Source: Actinomycetota bacterium (GTDB lineage: Bacteria > Actinomycetota > Thermoleophilia > Gaiellales > Gaiellaceae). Taken from it: a DNA stretch of 8,430 nt. A program made the position numbers and the translations under genes. The notes below the pieces were generated by a model. The model was not told the DNA's origin and did not search any database. It saw nothing but the letters and a program-made list of their open reading frames with translations. The DNA lies in contig JACDBY010000012.1 in NCBI GenBank assembly GCA_013694685.1, positions 1 to 8,430 on the forward strand. The letters are read 5' to 3'. Positions within the stretch are counted from its first letter, which is position 1. Each line of letters starts with the position of its first letter. Below, one piece after another: positions 1-5,373 of the stretch.

Positions 1-516
1 GCCAAGGGGAAGATCCGGATCCAGAAAGACCTCGCGGGCCAGGGTGCGACGTCGCGCGTGACCGGCGCGTACTTCGCGGACGGCACGCAGCATCTCGACT
101 ACGACACTTTCCAGGAGCACATCGCGCCCTCGACGACGTCGGACTTCGCCTTCAAAGGCGCGCTCCGGGACACCGCACGGGTGGTCTGGCGCGGCATGAT
201 CCGCGTCGAGGAGGGTGCCCAGAAGACGAACGCCTACCAGGAGAACCGCAACCTGCTGCTCTCGAAGACCGCGACCGCGAACTCGATCCCCGGACTCGAG
301 ATCCTCGCGAACGACGTCCGCTGCACCCATGGCGCGACGCTCTCGCCGGTCGACCGTGAGCAACTCTTCTACCTCATGGCACGTGGTCTCCCACGCTCGG
401 AGGCCGAACGACTGATCGTCCGGGGCTTCTTCCAGGACGTGCTCGACCGCATCGAGCTCCTGCCAGTGCGGGAGGCGCTCGGGGCGGCGCTCGAGGCGCG
501 CATCCCCCAGGCGTGA
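1..516 (+). CDS. sufD: Fe-S cluster assembly protein SufD, C-terminal part (5' end outside window)
   Basis: The open frame runs from the first base to TGA at 514-516 and gives 171 residues of a SufB/SufD-type beta-helix protein. Visible family features are the FKGALRDTARVVWRG stretch, the KTNAYQENRNLLLS stretch and the C-terminal VRCTHGAT motif (His codon 328-330), followed by a helical tail (LFYLMARGLPRSEAERLIVRGF). The Cys-x-His-Gly-Ala-Thr form points to SufD; SufB usually has an E-A-T version here. In the family, SufD joins SufB and the ATPase SufC as the cytosolic scaffold on which Fe-S clusters are built. sufC is not downstream, so it must lie upstream of the window or elsewhere. The stop overlaps the next start by 4 nt (GTGA). 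The GTG at 58 is an internal codon, not the gene start. Confidence 0.93.
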   Translation, partial: AKGKIRIQKDLAGQGATSRVTGAYFADGTQHLDYDTFQEHIAPSTTSDFAFKGALRDTARVVWRGMIRVEEGAQKTNAYQENRNLLLSKTATANSIPGLEILANDVRCTHGATLSPVDREQLFYLMARGLPRSEAERLIVRGFFQDVLDRIELLPVREALGAALEARIPQA

Positions 517-783
517 GCGGCATCCCGCCGGTCTCCGCCGAGGACGACTCCTGGGTGGACTTGGACGAGCGGATCAGCGCCATTTGTGTCTCCGTCGTCT
601 CCGGCGTCGGTCTGGACGAGGTCATCCTTCGATTCGGTGTGGACGTCACGACCTCGACTCGGACGATGTTCGCTGATGCTTTCAACAGCCACCTGGACCG
701 ACCTATGTCCTGGCGGCCGAGTCCGCCGCTGGAGCCGTCGTCGCGGAGAACAACGGTTGGTGGGGCGTTCGGCCTCGCGGAGC

Positions 784-818
784 GCGTCTCCTGCGGCGGG
801 ACGCTGGCCCAGGCGAGC
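784..818 (+). repeat. Dispersed direct repeat, copy R1
   Basis: The core at 799-818 matches copy R3 (2732-2751) at 19 of 20 positions. The left part of the repeat is poorly conserved here. The copy lies exactly where DUF6461-like homology stops, which suggests that it marks a recombination or insertion junction. Confidence 0.7.
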
Positions 819-861
819 CTCTAATCCGCGGCTGCCTCCGCTTCGGCCTCTCGACGGCCGC

Positions 862-867
862 TACGAT
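862..867 (+). promoter_or_regulatory. Candidate -10 box TACGAT for the cupin-TPR gene
   Basis: TACGAT fits the actinobacterial TANNNT -10 pattern and is identical to the box proposed for sufS at 5361-5366. Transcription would start near 875, leaving a leader of about 33 nt that contains the Shine-Dalgarno GGGAGGTGG at 896-904. No convincing -35 element is seen. Confidence 0.4.
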
Positions 868-907
868 CGACGATTAGTTACGACCCGCGCTATTGGGAGG
901 TGGTCGG

Positions 908-1546
908 ATGAACGACAACGCGAAGTGGCGCGTCGCGCGCCTCGACGACCTTGAGCGGCGCGGCAGATTCATTCCGGTGCGCGAGCACCTCGGAATTCAC
1001 TCGTTCGGAATCAACGCTGTCACGCTTGGCGAGGACGGCACGCTGATTAACGAGCACGACGAGTCCGGGTCAGGCCAGGAAGAGGTGTACGTCGTGCTCG
1101 ACGGGACCGCGACGTTCCACATCGACGGGGAGACGTTCGACGCGCCGGCGGGGACATTTGTGTCCGTGCCGCCCGAGTCGCGGCGCAAGGCGACCGGCGA
1201 CGCAACCGTCCTCGCCCTCGGCGGCACTCCCGGCGCGCCGTACCAGGCGCTCGATTGGGGTGAGGCGTGGTCGATTCACAACGAGTCGATGACCGCCTTC
1301 GGCGAACAGCGCTACGGCGACGCGCTCGCCGCGGTGCGCAATGGCCTCGAGCGCTTCCCGGACCATGCCGGCCTCAATTACAACTACGCGTGCTTTGCGA
1401 CGCTCGCGGGTGAGATCGACGACGCGACGTTCAGCCACCTCCGGCGGTCAGGAGAGCTGTTCCCGCCGTTCCGCGAGCAGGCGCGCGCGGACGACGACTT
1501 CGCTGCAGTACGCGACGACCCGCGGTTCGAGGAGGCTCTTCGCTGA
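908..1546 (+). CDS. Cupin domain protein with C-terminal TPR-like region
   Basis: This 212-residue protein starts at ATG 908, chosen because GGGAGGTGG lies just upstream. An in-frame TTG at 893 would sit inside that ribosome site. Residues ~20-110 form a small cupin barrel (NEHDESGSGQEEVYVVLDG, then DAPAGTFVSVPP). The second cupin motif has PPESRRKA where metal-binding cupins place His, so the metal site looks incomplete. Residues ~118-212 are helical and TPR-like (QRYGDALAAVRNGLERFPDH, LNYNYACFATLAG, HLRRSGELFP) and end in the DDPRFEEAL motif typical of TPR end-of-group proteins. The architecture recurs in actinobacteria, but no reaction is established; a ligand-binding or scaffold role is inference. 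The gene lies between repeat copies R1 and R2 and appears to be a single transcription unit. Confidence 0.85.
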   Translation: MNDNAKWRVARLDDLERRGRFIPVREHLGIHSFGINAVTLGEDGTLINEHDESGSGQEEVYVVLDGTATFHIDGETFDAPAGTFVSVPPESRRKATGDATVLALGGTPGAPYQALDWGEAWSIHNESMTAFGEQRYGDALAAVRNGLERFPDHAGLNYNYACFATLAGEIDDATFSHLRRSGELFPPFREQARADDDFAAVRDDPRFEEALR

Positions 1547-1568
1547 GTGCGTGTCGACTTCGTTAAGC

Positions 1569-1588
1569 GGCTCGCGTGAGCGAGTTCT
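1569..1588 (+). terminator. Hairpin after the cupin-TPR gene, possible terminator
   Basis: CTCGC-GTGA-GCGAG (1571-1584) is a perfect 5-bp stem with a GNRA-type tetraloop, extendable by two G-U pairs, and is followed by TTCT. It lies 24 nt after the stop codon and immediately before repeat R2. There is no real T-run, so termination is uncertain. Confidence 0.35.
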
Positions 1589-1621
1589 CGGGCGTCATTC
1601 GTGAACGCTGGCCCAAGCGAG
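1588..1621 (+). repeat. Dispersed direct repeat, copy R2
   Basis: Positions 1597-1621 match R3 (2726-2750) at 23 of 25 bases. The 28-base block ending in TGGCCCA aligns without gaps to R3 and R4, and is followed by AGCGAG. It lies about 40 nt after the cupin-TPR stop, in the same orientation as the other copies. Confidence 0.8.
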
Positions 1622-1684
1622 TCGTCTCAGCCCCGGCAAGGCGTAATCGACGCAGACCAGTTCAGCGGCCAACGGAGTCGGGCA

Positions 1685-1690
1685 TACTCT
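1685..1690 (+). promoter_or_regulatory. Candidate -10 box TACTCT for the kinase transcript
   Basis: TACTCT fits TANNNT and is followed by exactly 7 nt and then ATG at 1698, the same geometry as at 4624, 5361 and 7372. A weak -35-like TTCAGC lies at 1661-1666 with an 18-nt spacer. It predicts a transcript that starts at the mini-ORF ATG and reads into the kinase gene. Confidence 0.45.
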
Positions 1691-1697
1691 GCGCGAC

Positions 1698-1724
1698 ATG
1701 ACGCGCACTCCTCTTCACCTGTAG
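1698..1724 (+). CDS. Candidate 8-codon leader peptide (MTRTPLHL) upstream of the kinase gene
   Basis: ATG at 1698 opens an 8-codon frame ending at TAG 1722-1724. The start sits 7 nt after a TACTCT box, so it would be translated as a leaderless 5'-terminal ORF. Inside it, ACTCCT (1707-1712) is the exact reverse complement of AGGAGT (1777-1782), the Shine-Dalgarno of the downstream kinase gene. With one bulged C the pairing extends to ACTCCT(c)TTC (1707-1716) against GAAAGGAGT (1774-1782), 9 pairs. A ribosome on the mini-ORF would block that pairing. This is the layout of translational attenuators known from resistance genes, but translation of this ORF is not demonstrated and an ORF this short can occur by chance. 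Confidence 0.35.
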   Translation: MTRTPLHL

Positions 1725-1729
1725 CTCGC

Positions 1730-1745
1730 GGCGCCGATAGGCGCC
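1730..1745 (+). promoter_or_regulatory. Leader hairpin GGCGCC-GATA-GGCGCC
   Basis: A 6-bp GC stem with a 4-nt loop starts 6 nt after the mini-ORF stop and ends 29 nt before the kinase ribosome site. Because GGCGCC is itself palindromic, the arms are both direct and inverted repeats. It could hold the leader folded so that the complementary ACTCCT and AGGAGT segments come together. No T-run follows, so it is not a terminator. Confidence 0.35.
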
Positions 1746-1786
1746 TGCGCGGTTCGAAGAGTCGAGACGTCGCGAAAGGAGTAGCA

Positions 1787-2689
1787 GTGCCGAGCGTCCA
1801 CCCGGACGAAGTCGAAATCGACCTGCAAGTCGTACAGCGCTTGCTCGCAGAGCAGTTTCCGCAGTGGGCGGAGCTCCCGCTCGAGCGCTTCCCATCGTAT
1901 GGGACGGACAATGTCCTGTTCCGGCTTGGTGCCGAGCTGTACGTGCGGCTGCCGCGGCTGCGTGCCGAAGTCCCGACCTGGGCAATCGACCAGATCCATA
2001 AGGAGGCGGAGTGGCTGCCGCGGCTCTCGCCGCACCTGCCTGTGCAGGTGCCGGTCCCGGTCGCATTGGGACATCCGAGTGAGGACTATCCCTATAGCTG
2101 GGCGGTCTACCAGTGGCTAGAGGGTGAGACGCCGCAGCGGGGGACGGTTGCACTAGCGCGCGACGTCGCGGCCTTTCTCGCTGCCCTGCAGCGGATCGAC
2201 ACAACCGGTGCGCCAGCCACGCACAGCCGCGCTCAGCCGCTCGCCGCACACGACTCTGCGACGCGCGCCGCGCTCTCGCGCCTGCACGGCGAGATCGACA
2301 TCGCTGCCGCCAGCCGGGCATGGGAGCGGGCGCTTGAGGCACCAAACTGGCAGGGGATGCCGGTCTGGGTGCACGGCGACGTACTCGGCGCGAACCTGCT
2401 CCTCCGCGACGGCCACTTGAGCGCTGTTCTCGACTGGGGTTCTCTCTGCGCCGGGGACCCAGCTTGCGACCTGATGCTCGCTTGGTCGCTGCTCACGCCA
2501 GTACGCAACGAGCTCCGCGCCGCCCTCGACCTCGACGACTCCACCTGGGAGCGGGGTCGAGGCTGGGCGCTCTCACAGGCCGTGATCGCGCTGCCGTACT
2601 ACCTGCACACGAACCCGCCAATGGTCGCGCACGCCCGAAGCGCGATCGCAGGCGTGCTCGCCGACGCCAGACCAACCCGTAGCGGCTAA
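1787..2689 (+). CDS. Aminoglycoside phosphotransferase (APH) family kinase
   Basis: This 300-residue protein starts at GTG 1787, preceded by AAAGGAG with a 5-nt gap. The open frame extends upstream to 1601, but that part lacks kinase similarity and contains repeat R2 and the leader. The N-lobe carries ERFPSYGTDNVLFRLG and LYVRLPR, and the hinge region reads YQWLEGE. The C-lobe has the catalytic loop HGDVLGANLLL (H196, D198, N203) and the metal-binding DWG (D216), followed by GDPACDLMLAW. These residues suggest an active ATP-dependent small-molecule kinase of the cytosol. The APH superfamily also phosphorylates macrolides, homoserine, choline and other substrates, so neither the substrate nor a resistance role can be read from the sequence. 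The gene stands alone between R2 and R3 with its own promoter candidate. Third-position A/T is higher than in the suf genes. Confidence 0.87.
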   Translation: MPSVHPDEVEIDLQVVQRLLAEQFPQWAELPLERFPSYGTDNVLFRLGAELYVRLPRLRAEVPTWAIDQIHKEAEWLPRLSPHLPVQVPVPVALGHPSEDYPYSWAVYQWLEGETPQRGTVALARDVAAFLAALQRIDTTGAPATHSRAQPLAAHDSATRAALSRLHGEIDIAAASRAWERALEAPNWQGMPVWVHGDVLGANLLLRDGHLSAVLDWGSLCAGDPACDLMLAWSLLTPVRNELRAALDLDDSTWERGRGWALSQAVIALPYYLHTNPPMVAHARSAIAGVLADARPTRSG

Positions 2690-2716
2690 CCGGCGCTTGC
2701 GTGCTGCGCGAACCTG

Positions 2717-2751
2717 TCAGGGGACATCCGTGAACGCTGGCCCAGGCGAGC
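2717..2751 (+). repeat. Dispersed direct repeat, copy R3
   Basis: This is one of the best-preserved copies: a 28-base block TCAGGGG...TGGCCCA followed by GGCGAGC. It shares TCAGGGG with R4 and CGTGAACGCTGGCCCA with R2. It begins 27 nt after the kinase stop codon. Confidence 0.82.
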
Positions 2752-2831
2752 GTTTGTGGCCGCGAGTCGTCCGACGGCGTCCCCCACTCGATCCGACACG
2801 GCAAAGCGTCACAGTCTGGGCGACGCGTGCA

Positions 2832-2847
2832 CCGGGACACTCGCCCA
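2832..2847 (+). repeat. Degenerate repeat copy R5
   Basis: CCGGGACACTCGCCCA matches R4 (CCGGAACACTGGCCCA) at 14 of 16 positions. The left block is not conserved. It lies about 85 nt before the chosen start of the hydrolase-cyclase gene, so this gene has a copy on each side in addition to R3. Confidence 0.5.
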
Positions 2848-2916
2848 GGGAGTGAGCGAGCGCCTGGAAGGCCGATTAAGGTTGGCGGCGAGCGCAGCGT
2901 TCGACAAGATTCAGTT

Positions 2917-4248
2917 GTGACAGCTGACATCCGTTACGCGCGGAACGGTGGCGTCGCGATCGCCTACCAGCTAGTGGGCGATGGCGAGACCGACCTCGCC
3001 TATGTCCCGGATTTCGTCTCGAACCTCGTCTACGGCTGGGAGTCGCGGCACTGGCGCGACTTCTACGAGCAACTCGCCCAGTCGTTTCGGCTGATTCTCT
3101 TCGACAAGCGCGGGACGGGTCTCTCGGATCACGGCGGGCAGTTCGCTGCCCTCGAGACGCGGATGGAGGACCTGCATGCAGTCCTCGACACCACGGGTTC
3201 GTCAAGCACGGTCCTTCTGGCGTCGCACGAAGGCTGCTCGATGGCCGCGTTGTACGCCGCCACCTACCCGGAGCGGACGCGCGCGCTCATCCTCTTTCAC
3301 CCGGTCGCTTACGAACGTGACAGGCAGAGCGAGCACTGGCGGGCTCGGCTCGCGGAGCTACGCGATCGGTGGGGCACGCAGGAGCTCAGCGACGAGATTC
3401 TCGAAGACACCTCGCCGTCGCTCTGCGCCAACCCGATGGAGCGGGAGTGGTTCGCCAATTGGCTTCGCGTCGGGGCCAGCCCGGCCGCCGCCTACGCGCT
3501 CCACCGCGCTTGGATCGAGACAGACCTTCGCGAGGTTCTGCCGGCCGTCCGTGTGCCTACGCTCGTCATGTATCGGACGGGTCTGGACGCGGAACGGCAC
3601 GCCCGAGAAGTGACCGACCTGATCCCCTCTGCACGCGCGCTGCGTGTCTCGGGGATGGACTACCAGCACATCTTCTTGTCGACGGAGATCCCCGAAGAAG
3701 TGGCGCGTTTCGTCGCCGGGGAAGCGGTGCCGGATGTCCCCGACAGCGTTCTGGCGACTGTCCTCTTCACCGACATCGTCAGCTCGACCGAGCGGGCGGC
3801 CGAGCTCGGGGATCGTGCCTGGCGCGAGCTGCTTGAGCGTCACCATGCTCTCGTCCGCCGAGAGCTGACCCGCTTCCGTGGCGAGGAGCGCGACACCGCC
3901 GGCGACGGTTTCTTCGCGACCTTCGACGGCCCAGCGCGGGCCATTCGTTGTGCCCAGGCACTCGTCGACGGCATTCGTGATCTCGGCCTCGAGGTGCGCG
4001 CTGGCGTCCACACCGGCGAGTGCGAGCTTCACCACGGAAAGGTCGCAGGCCTGGCCGTCTCGATCGGTGCCCGAGTCGCCGCCTCCGCCGGCCCAAGCGA
4101 GGTGCTCGTCTCGCAGACGGTCAAGGATCTGGTCGCCGGCACCGGGCTCCTCCTCGAAGACCGCGGAGAGCGGGAACTCAAAGGCGTCCCCGGCAACTGG
4201 CGCGTCTACCGTGCCTCCCCTGCCGAACCCGTAGTCGAGCCGCACTAG
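2917..4248 (+). CDS. Alpha/beta-hydrolase domain fused to class III nucleotide cyclase
   Basis: From GTG 2917 the protein has 443 residues. The start was chosen because VTADIRYARNGGVAIAYQ matches the usual N-terminus of this fusion family. A GTG at 2827 would add 30 unrelated residues and include repeat R5. No clear ribosome site is seen; TAAGGT at 2877-2882 is a possible -10. Residues ~1-270 are an alpha/beta-hydrolase fold (LILFDKRGTGLSD, LYAATYPERTRALIL). The elbow reads LASHEGCSM, placing H104 where the Ser nucleophile should be, and GMDYQH places Y249 where His is usual. Residues ~280-440 are a cyclase homology domain: FTDIVSST (D286), DTAGDG (D330) and the SIGARV segment (R386). Both metal aspartates are present. 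The adenine-selecting Lys position holds D326 and the catalytic Asn position holds S382. Activity and product (cAMP or other) are uncertain; the inactive hydrolase may act as a sensor. No membrane segment is visible. Confidence 0.9.
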   Translation: MTADIRYARNGGVAIAYQLVGDGETDLAYVPDFVSNLVYGWESRHWRDFYEQLAQSFRLILFDKRGTGLSDHGGQFAALETRMEDLHAVLDTTGSSSTVLLASHEGCSMAALYAATYPERTRALILFHPVAYERDRQSEHWRARLAELRDRWGTQELSDEILEDTSPSLCANPMEREWFANWLRVGASPAAAYALHRAWIETDLREVLPAVRVPTLVMYRTGLDAERHAREVTDLIPSARALRVSGMDYQHIFLSTEIPEEVARFVAGEAVPDVPDSVLATVLFTDIVSSTERAAELGDRAWRELLERHHALVRRELTRFRGEERDTAGDGFFATFDGPARAIRCAQALVDGIRDLGLEVRAGVHTGECELHHGKVAGLAVSIGARVAASAGPSEVLVSQTVKDLVAGTGLLLEDRGERELKGVPGNWRVYRASPAEPVVEPH

Positions 4249-4279
4249 CGCCATTACTGGAACCACCGCGCTCGACGGT

Positions 4280-4314
4280 TCAGGGGTCATTCCGGAACAC
4301 TGGCCCACTCGAGC
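4280..4314 (+). repeat. Dispersed direct repeat, copy R4
   Basis: The 28-base block runs from TCAGGGG (shared with R3) through TCATTC (shared with R2) to TGGCCCA at 4307, then CTCGAGC. It starts 31 nt after the cyclase stop and contains the palindrome TTCCGGAA (4290-4297). Confidence 0.8.
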
Positions 4315-4329
4315 AGCGGCAACGCCGAC

Positions 4330-4557
4330 ATGACGTACGTGCATGCGGTCGAACGGACTGTCGTCGCGACCTTCGATCCGCTGCTCGACGAGGTCCCGTC
4401 GGCGCTCGCAGCTGCGGCGACCGGTCTCGATTTCGACGATGAAAGCGTTGGCGCACCGTCCTTCGCTCTGCTGGCGCGGCTCACCGGTGTACGGATCGAG
4501 CAGCACTGGCTACTCGACGAGCCACATCTTCGTGTGGTCGTGCCGTCGCCCTACTGA
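4330..4557 (+). CDS. Hypothetical protein, 75 residues
   Basis: ATG 4330 to TGA 4557 encodes 75 residues that I do not recognise. The protein is acidic, with no signal peptide or membrane segment: an N-terminal MTYVHAVERTVVATFD, an Ala-rich helix-like middle (SALAAAATGLDF) and a C-terminal strand-like LRVVVPSPY. About 20 of 75 codons end in A or T, similar to the kinase gene and unlike sufU. That fits a gene of the accessory block rather than a random open frame, but coding status is not certain. There is no clear ribosome site. It begins 16 nt after R4 and so fits the one-gene-per-repeat layout. A hairpin follows it before the LON gene. Confidence 0.45.
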   Translation: MTYVHAVERTVVATFDPLLDEVPSALAAAATGLDFDDESVGAPSFALLARLTGVRIEQHWLLDEPHLRVVVPSPY

Positions 4558-4574
4558 CATCACTGCGTGACCAA

Positions 4575-4601
4575 CCGGGGTCTATCTCGCGGTACCCCCG
4601 G
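4575..4601 (+). terminator. GC hairpin between the small ORF and the LON-domain gene
   Basis: CCGGGGT (4575-4581) pairs with ACCCC-c-GG (4594-4601), giving 7 pairs with one bulged C and a 12-nt loop. It ends 22 nt before the next -10 candidate. There is no T-run, only CTCTT. It may separate the accessory block from the LON-domain gene. Confidence 0.35.
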
Positions 4602-4623
4602 GCTCTTACCGTGCAGGCAGGCG

Positions 4624-4629
4624 TAGGCT
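4624..4629 (+). promoter_or_regulatory. Candidate -10 box TAGGCT, leaderless start of the LON-domain gene
   Basis: TAGGCT is followed by 7 nt and ATG 4637, with no Shine-Dalgarno. The same hexamer and spacing recur before the cupin gene at 7385. This arrangement predicts transcription beginning at the start codon. No clear -35 is seen. Confidence 0.5.
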
Positions 4630-4636
4630 TCGCATC

Positions 4637-5245
4637 ATGGAGGTAGGCCTCTTTCCGCTTGGTCTCGTGCTGCTCCCGACCGAGCAGGTGCCGCTCCACA
4701 TCTTCGAGCCGCGCTACCGGGAGCTGATCGCCGAGTGCCTTGACTCGGACGAGCCGTTCGGCCTCGTCTACGCCGATGAGGACGGCGTGCGGCAGGTCGG
4801 GACGCTCGCGACCGTCGTCGAGGTGACCGACCGGTTCGAGGACGGACGCCTCAACGTCGTCGTCGAGGGTGGTGAGCGCTTTCGGCTTCTGGAGCTGACC
4901 GAGGGGCGGAGCTTCCAGACGGGCACGATCGAGCCGCTCGCAGACCGCGACGACCCTGCGCCGAAGGAGGACGTCGAGCGGGCGATCGCGCTCTTCGGGC
5001 GCCTCGTCGAGCTGACCGGCGCCGACGTGGAGCTCTCGGTCGAGGAGCTCGAGCCGCCGTCGTACACGATCGGCTCGCGGTTCGAGCTCGCCTCGGAGCT
5101 CAAGCTCGAGCTCCTCGAGGAGACGAGCGAGCGCGTTCGCCTGCGCCGGCTGTGCGAGATCCTCGAGACCGTCGCCACAGCCGTGATCCGTCAGCGCGAG
5201 ATCGCGGAGCGCGCCGCCAAGAACGGGCACGTAGAGACGTCTTAA
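4637..5245 (+). CDS. LON peptidase substrate-binding (N-terminal) domain protein
   Basis: The 202-residue protein opens with the LON N-domain signature: VGLFPLGLVLLPTEQVPLHI, directly followed by FEPRYRELI. It continues with FGLVYADEDG, a QVGTLATVVEV strand pair and VVEGGERFRLLEL. The remainder is a charged helical region (LKLELLEETSERVRLRRLCE) like the helical part that follows the PUA-like barrel in Lon. There is no AAA+ ATPase and no Ser-Lys protease domain, so this is the stand-alone form and not a protease. Such proteins are widespread in actinobacteria; substrate recognition or adaptor function is inferred from Lon, and the real role is unknown. It is cytosolic, with a likely leaderless promoter at 4624. 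It lies 128 nt before sufS and carries no repeat copy, so it probably belongs to the older chromosomal background. Confidence 0.88.
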   Translation: MEVGLFPLGLVLLPTEQVPLHIFEPRYRELIAECLDSDEPFGLVYADEDGVRQVGTLATVVEVTDRFEDGRLNVVVEGGERFRLLELTEGRSFQTGTIEPLADRDDPAPKEDVERAIALFGRLVELTGADVELSVEELEPPSYTIGSRFELASELKLELLEETSERVRLRRLCEILETVATAVIRQREIAERAAKNGHVETS

Positions 5246-5360
5246 CTTGTTCGGCAGGCAGGATCCTTCCCCCCCGACGGCGAGTCAGATCCCTGCGGGC
5301 GGGCCGTTACGCAGAGGCCGCCACAACCCCGCTCCGTGAGGCATACGGAAGGTGCACGGC

Positions 5361-5366
5361 TACGAT
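5361..5366 (+). promoter_or_regulatory. Candidate -10 box TACGAT, leaderless start of sufS
   Basis: TACGAT is followed by exactly 7 nt and GTG 5374. The box overlaps the in-frame ATG at 5365, which argues that GTG 5374 is the true start. It gives sufSU a promoter of its own, independent of sufD. The 5246-5360 spacer holds no other clear signal apart from a run of seven C at 5269-5275. Confidence 0.45.
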
Positions 5367-5373
5367 GGACCGT

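Larger units (their letters stand above)
513..877 (+). pseudogene. DUF6461-like gene, frameshifted and truncated
   Basis: A GTG at 513 overlaps the sufD stop (GTGA) and opens a frame to TAA at 822-824. Its first ~63 residues look like the N-terminus of actinobacterial DUF6461 proteins: an acidic W start (DDSWVDLDER), then VVSGVGLDEVILRFGVD, then MFADAF. From about 704 that frame becomes low-complexity, while the frame starting at TAT 704 continues the family pattern (YVLAAES, then VVAENNGWWGVRP, then LLRR). One missing base near 700-704 would join the two halves. The second frame runs to TAG at 875-877. Family resemblance ends near 795, where repeat copy R1 begins, so the C-terminal part is lost. 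DUF6461 has no firmly known function. No slippery heptamer is visible, so decay is likelier than programmed frameshifting; a sequencing error could explain the shift but not the truncation. The family call rests on memory of its motifs. Confidence 0.6.

Noticed and set aside
844..860. CGGCC...GGCCG hairpin before the cupin-TPR gene
   Set aside because: A short GC stem in GC-rich DNA with no T-run; not distinguishable from chance.
1601..1786. Upstream extension of the kinase gene from GTG 1601
   Set aside because: The 62 extra residues have no kinase similarity and overlap repeat R2, the promoter candidate and the leader; GTG 1787 has a good ribosome site.
2827..2916. Upstream start of the cyclase gene at GTG 2827
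   Set aside because: It would add 30 residues without similarity and run through repeat R5; the family N-terminus matches GTG 2917.
4087..4101. GGCCCAAGCGAG inside the cyclase gene resembling the repeat
   Set aside because: It encodes the conserved A-G-P-S-E-V segment of the cyclase domain and lacks the left half of the repeat; coincidence.
784..4314. Reading the repeats as integron attC sites
   Set aside because: No RYYYAAC/GTTRRRY pair or long imperfect hairpin is visible at any copy, and there is no integrase in the window. Only the one-gene-per-repeat layout resembles an integron.
784..4314. CRISPR array
   Set aside because: Copies are about 0.1-1.5 kb apart with genes between them, diverged and without regular spacers.
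3358..4506. 382-codon open frame on the minus strand
   Set aside because: It lies opposite the hydrolase-cyclase gene, whose domains are clear; the antisense product has no recognisable family.
4481..5230. 249-codon open frame on the minus strand
   Set aside because: It lies opposite the well-supported LON-domain gene and has a low-complexity product.
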